Below, in pieces: positions 59,597 through 64,000 of a DNA stretch of 64,000 nt. The stretch is from Hypomesus transpacificus (lineage: Eukaryota; Chordata; Actinopteri; Osmeriformes; Osmeridae). The stretch covers positions 10,433,805 through 10,497,804 of the forward strand of contig NC_061072.1 in the NCBI RefSeq assembly GCF_021917145.1, read 5' to 3'. The translations under genes were made by a program, and so were the position numbers. Under the pieces are notes generated by a model. It was given only the letters and a program-made list of their open reading frames with translations. It had not been told where the DNA came from and did not search any database. Every line of letters begins with the position of its first letter. Position 1 is the first letter of the stretch.

Positions 59597-60948
59597 GTGA
59601 GGCTACACATTTACCTACCTACATGCGTTATCCGTCTTTTTGTAATCGATGTACAAGCTTTTGCTTCACTTTATCAATGATCCTTATCCTGTACATTTAC
59701 ATCTTCTATAGACACCTTTACGTATCCATTTACCTGGATCTCTGTCAATGTTTTCTATTAGTTTTTTTCCAGCTACCAATGTGACAGTATAGCACATACA
59801 AACAGACACTTAAGGCATATTTATTTATGGTGTACTCTTTGAGGAGCCACAATTGAGCTAGTCCAGCCATTAGATTTGTAGAAACATGAATTCTTCATCT
59901 TTATATATGATGTGTCTCAGATGTTGGTTAGCTTCAGTCCATGATGGTGGAAGCACAATTCGTACATAATTCTATGGACACATTTAGGTGCGTTTATGAA
60001 TGAATTGAACACATTAAGCACACTACTACACCAGCATTAACTGAATGATGGTTAAGATTTAACCAGAAATCTACCATGAATTCTATTAAGATCTTGGGTT
60101 TTGGTTTACAGATGTTAAGTTTTCATCAGTTGCTTGTCAAGATGATGCTTTTGCAATTTCCTGCTTTCCTGCTTTCTCGCCTCTGTTTGAATGACAGAAA
60201 CATTCAGCTAGTGGTTGCTTCTAAAAATACACAGAACTCACTAAAAACACTTAGTTATCCTCTTGTCAAATAAATTACGTTGAAAGTATCTTGAAAGTTG
60301 AAAGTAAATCATTTTAGCTCAATTATTCTTATGGGTTTCAAGAATTCTCAGCATGACATTTGTAATAAGCACTTTAGCACAAATTTCCACATTTCATTCA
60401 ACAAGCCGTAATAGAAGATATTCTAGATACTTCTAAGTCTGTCTTAAGAATCAGTAAGGATCTTTAATTACCCACATGTCAGCTGTTTCACCCCTCTCCC
60501 CTCCCCCACCCATCCTTCCGTCGCCATGCCTCACGAAATACGTTACCATGGTTTTGTGCTGTGAAACCTAACTATACTACAAGCAGCACACACACACACA
60601 TGCACACACAAACACATACACACACAGAACACATGTATTGCTCAGCCTATCAGGCAGTGCCAACCGCCCGCTGGTTCCCAGGGGGTTAACACACATTCGT
60701 CAGCAGAGAGGCAAAGAAAAGAGAGTACCGGTAACTGGAAATCGCAGTGTGTGATGCACCTGTAACTGCCCACACCATTTCCCATGCATCGTAAATCAGA
60801 CAGTGACCAGATTAATGAAATTGAATTTCTCAAATGGATTCCATGCTAGCAGAGAGAGCCAGGTAATTCATTCTCTCACCGATACGGTGCCGGCAATGTG
60901 ATTCCACCCATGACATCTTAATGGATGGCCTCGCTTTGATGTGTGTGG

Positions 60949-61140
60949 GGGGTCAGATGGCTGAGCGGTTAGGGAGTTGGGCTATGAATCAGAAGGTTGT
61001 TGGTTCGATTCCCGTCCGTGCCAATTGACGTTGTGTCCTTGGGCAAGGCACTTCACCCTACTTGCCTCTGGGAGAATGTCCCTGTACTTACTGTAAGTCG
61101 CTCTGGGTAAGAGCGTCTGCTAAATGACTAAATGTAAATG
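60949..61140 (+). repeat. tRNA-Leu-like SINE, apparently full length
   Basis: A box TGGCTGAGCGG at 60958-60968 and B box GGTTCGATTCC at 61002-61012 both match the Pol III consensus. The body CCTTGGGCAAGGCACTTCACCC and the tail GTAAGAGCGTCTGCTAAATG follow, with a short ATGTAAATGTA end. It is the same family as the reversed copy in katnip at 23562-23755 and looks less diverged. Confidence 0.9.
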
Positions 61141-62399
61141 TACATGTCATTTAGGTTGATGATAAATACACAGCTCAAAAGTGCATTACTTATGGTATGT
61201 GTTTGTGCTTGCTAATTTGGAAACACAATCATGTATCCAGGACATTTGTCTTAAAAATTATAATTCTATCCCCCCTTCGGCTTTATTTTTTATATAACTT
61301 CAAGTAAGCATCACAGTGCCTAATTGTACACTTTCAAAGAAGTGTACAGTATTTGTGAAAAACATTTAGTTTTTTTTGTGGGAGTGAGCAAGTTTTTAAA
61401 TTGCTATCATGTTACACAGAAACATTTAGCTGAACAGACCGGATATAGACCATGACCTCAGCAGTACATCATACTTGTGTATGTGTGAGATAACTCACTG
61501 GTAGTATCTGTGAAGCTGATACAAGGCAGCTCAAAGTGATTTATGTATGTGCACAGTGTAACACAGGGCATTCCAAGCAATGAAATTCTTCAAGCACCTA
61601 CGTAGTAGGCATGAAAAAAGGAAAAAGTTACATTAGTTTAAAACACAAGTCATACATTACTCATGCTTATTCATCCTCAATGGGTCTGGTCCAAGGCCAG
61701 ATACAATATTTGACCCACAGAGCTGACACTATATGGACCAATGTCCAGAACACTGAACTTCTGGCATCAGTCGGACAGGAGATGACTGAGTAGGTGTCCA
61801 GGACCACATACAGTATGTATAACTGAGCAATTGGTGACTTATGCTTTACTACGCCAAGCATAAATAAACACACTACAAATAGCTGTTCTTTAAATAAATG
61901 GTGGTGATGCACAGAAACTTGATGCAAAACTTCTTCGAATACAAACCTGACTTGTTATACTTCCAGAATAACCACATTGTAGCTACACCCTTGACCGACA
62001 CAGAAGACATGAATCACTGACATAAAAAATCTCCAAACTAGTAAGGAGAGGTAGTCTACACACAAACACACACACACACGCGTGAGTCAGATCACTGGCT
62101 AGTTTCTTCCAGTGTGCCTGCCTGTGATACAAGCATGATCCAAGATGTTTAAGCTTCTGTCACTGTGGCAACAACTTACACATGGTCTCTCTGGACCAGT
62201 AGCAGCTGGTTCCATCCTGCGGAGTCAGTTGTAAAGGAGGCAATGTGGAAATTACCGTAACACTCAGATGTTAACCCAGAATGTCGGTTTAGTAAACCCC
62301 CAATGCAAAATATTGTTGAGCATACGTACATGTTGTTACCCAGAAATAGAACTTGTGTGTTCTGGTGAAAATCATTGACAGCTTATCTGAGCTGAAGAA

Positions 62400-62520
62400 G
62401 AAGATGATTAGTTTCAAGTTTTTTATTGTCAGGTGCACAAAACAACACAAGGTCAGACTGGAGACTGAAATTATTGGGACAACACGACGCAAGCAACCTA
62501 GCATAATATAACATATAAGT
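62400..62520. repeat. Possible interspersed repeat fragment
   Basis: TTCAAGTTTTTTATTGTCAGGTGCACAA resembles a motif common in fish interspersed repeats (a stretch of TTTATTGTCA followed by CACAA). The borders and family are not clear. Confidence 0.3.
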
Positions 62521-64000
62521 ACTAAGAACATAGATTACATCAGACTTTTGTTGTTATTGCTATCACTGTACAATAGTTCACTGTATCTCAGGACTCTAGA
62601 ACACAGGGTTGTTCCAGAGTATGAGCAGCAGAGCATTGTGAATGGAGGAAGAACACCATCAGGAAGGAAGGAACACAAAAATAAGGAATGAAGGAGAGAG
62701 AGGTAGAACAAGTGAAATATTTGGAGAAATAGATAGGAGCGACAAGTCAGATAAGGAGAGATACAAGGGTGAGTAGGAGAGATAGTGGCAGTAGATGAGG
62801 GAGGCGAAGAATGGAGGAGTGAGGAGAGGAAGATGATCGTCAGCTAGACGGAGATAGGGACAGAGCTCTGAGGGGAGAGACAGCTGGTTAATGTGACATA
62901 CGGCCCCTAATGCTCCGAGGAGAGAAGCCCATACGGAAAGCAACAATACTAGTACAACATTACTAGTGGTAGTCCCCTCTGCTACTACTGTAGTAGCCTA
63001 GTCTGCCACAGCAGTTTACGCTTACATTTGTGTCCTTTAGAAAGTACGGAAGACTGATGGATATTGGTCATGCTTAATCTGGTGCAGACAGCTTGGCTGA
63101 CTATGTAAACAGACATATCTGGTGGAAATGTAGTGTTCTATTTGAGATAGAGGCCACGGCACAGAGCAGCGATCCAACACACATCATTGCAACAGACCCA
63201 GAGTTTTTCCAGGCTTAGACTCACATCCTCATAAATCCAGGCCCTTGTAGATGGTCAGACATGAACCTACCCGGTTTTTCCTGTCAGGAGAAGGATGAGG
63301 GAATAAAAGGGTAAACATTGATTTTCAGCCCTCTCCCCTTTCCCCCCTCCCCTCTCGGCCATCTGAGCATTGACCCTGTGTGCCATGAGGAGGAGCAGAA
63401 GTGAGGAGGTCTGACCAATTGATTCCTATAAATTATACATGATCACAAAATAGCTTTGTCTTGTTTGCCTAACTAGAGTTGCACCCATGGAGAGAGACTT
63501 GCTGCTAAGCACAGTCAGCACCGGGTAAATGAGGCTAAATGCGAATTCGGATTTCATTTTCTAAATTAAAATAATAATACAGATAAGCAAATTATGACCG
63601 ATTCACATTCACCCTAACGAGGGATGTTTCAGGTTGTAATGCGGCCCTAATTTGGTACAAGTACAGCAACAGACACAGACACGAGGCAGATGAAGAGCCC
63701 CTTTATCTGCCTCCTCTATCTGACAGGGCCAATCCTGAGTGGGCTCCAGTTACAGCAGACCCACAGTCCCAGGAGGTCTTATTATTGCAGTTCAAAAGGC
63801 TTCTGTGTTCTAATGGTCTGCCAGAACAGACAATAAGTCTCTTCCAAGGGCTTCACCTGAGGCACAGTTCATCCTTCTCTCTGTCTGTCTTTCTGCCTGC
63901 ACTCGGCGCTCTGTGCTCACACCCAGGGAGGGCCCTACGCCCAGGGCTGTCGGACAACCTTGTGTGGGCTCGCCTTGTGTCTAGATTGCTTGGCTCTGGG

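Larger units (their letters stand above)
59597..64000 (+). other. First intron of arhgap22, continues past the window
   Basis: 4.4 kb with no second exon recognised; the PH-domain exons must lie further right. It holds CA-rich patches near 60590-60630 and 62060-62080, a complete-looking SINE at 60949-61140, a possible repeat at 62400-62520 and a purine-rich stretch at 62640-62830. Confidence 0.6.

Overview
This window is nuclear DNA from a ray-finned (teleost) fish. The genes are vertebrate, with many short GT-AG introns. CA, CT and poly-C microsatellites are abundant. tRNA-derived SINE copies end in the tail typical of fish (ATAAAAGCGTCTGCTAAAT type). The species cannot be named from sequence alone. 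Nine protein-coding genes are supported. Seven read complete across all their exons, and two run off the window: the 3' end of dnah3 at the left edge and the 5' end of arhgap22 at the right edge. Exon borders were set by eye from splice signals, reading frame and remembered human proteins, and every multi-exon model closes in frame.

Layout. 1-3797 (+): last exons of an axonemal dynein heavy chain, best match DNAH3. 4477-5165 (-): lyrm1, tail to tail with dnah3. 8256-10171 (+): dcun1d3, divergent from lyrm1 across a shared promoter region at about 6000-6700. 12848-27022 (+): katnip (KIAA0556), 27 coding exons and 1,641 residues, the main gene of the window; its introns hold a GC-rich minisatellite and SINE pieces. 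29008-30077 (-): cox6b, 86 residues. 33119-36818 (-): fam234a, 543 residues, divergent from luc7l at 37684-42532 (+), 404 residues, with ETS-like sites between them. 44259-51822 (-): an EPS8-like adaptor, best match EPS8L1, with PTB, SH3 and SAM-like parts, 661 residues. 55384-56317 (+): lrrc18. 59554-59596 (+): first coding exon of arhgap22; the remaining 4.4 kb is its first intron.

The genes do not form one pathway. DNAH3 (inner-arm dynein) and KATNIP (ciliary base, katanin partner) are ciliary, and two near-perfect RFX X-box motifs lie between them in dcun1d3 intron 1. The others serve neddylation (dcun1d3), mitochondria (lyrm1, cox6b), splicing (luc7l), actin signalling (eps8l1-like, arhgap22) and male germ cells (lrrc18). 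Several adjacencies match human neighbours: DNAH3-LYRM1-DCUN1D3, FAM234A-LUC7L and LRRC18/ARHGAP22. The window joins blocks that in human lie on chromosomes 16p, 19q and 10q.

No undescribed gene system was found. The more unusual observations are the four-fold internal repeat of KATNIP with matching phase-0 introns, an LYRM1 whose LYR motif reads LYT, splice acceptors built from homopolymers or microsatellites, and a minisatellite whose units resemble splice sites.
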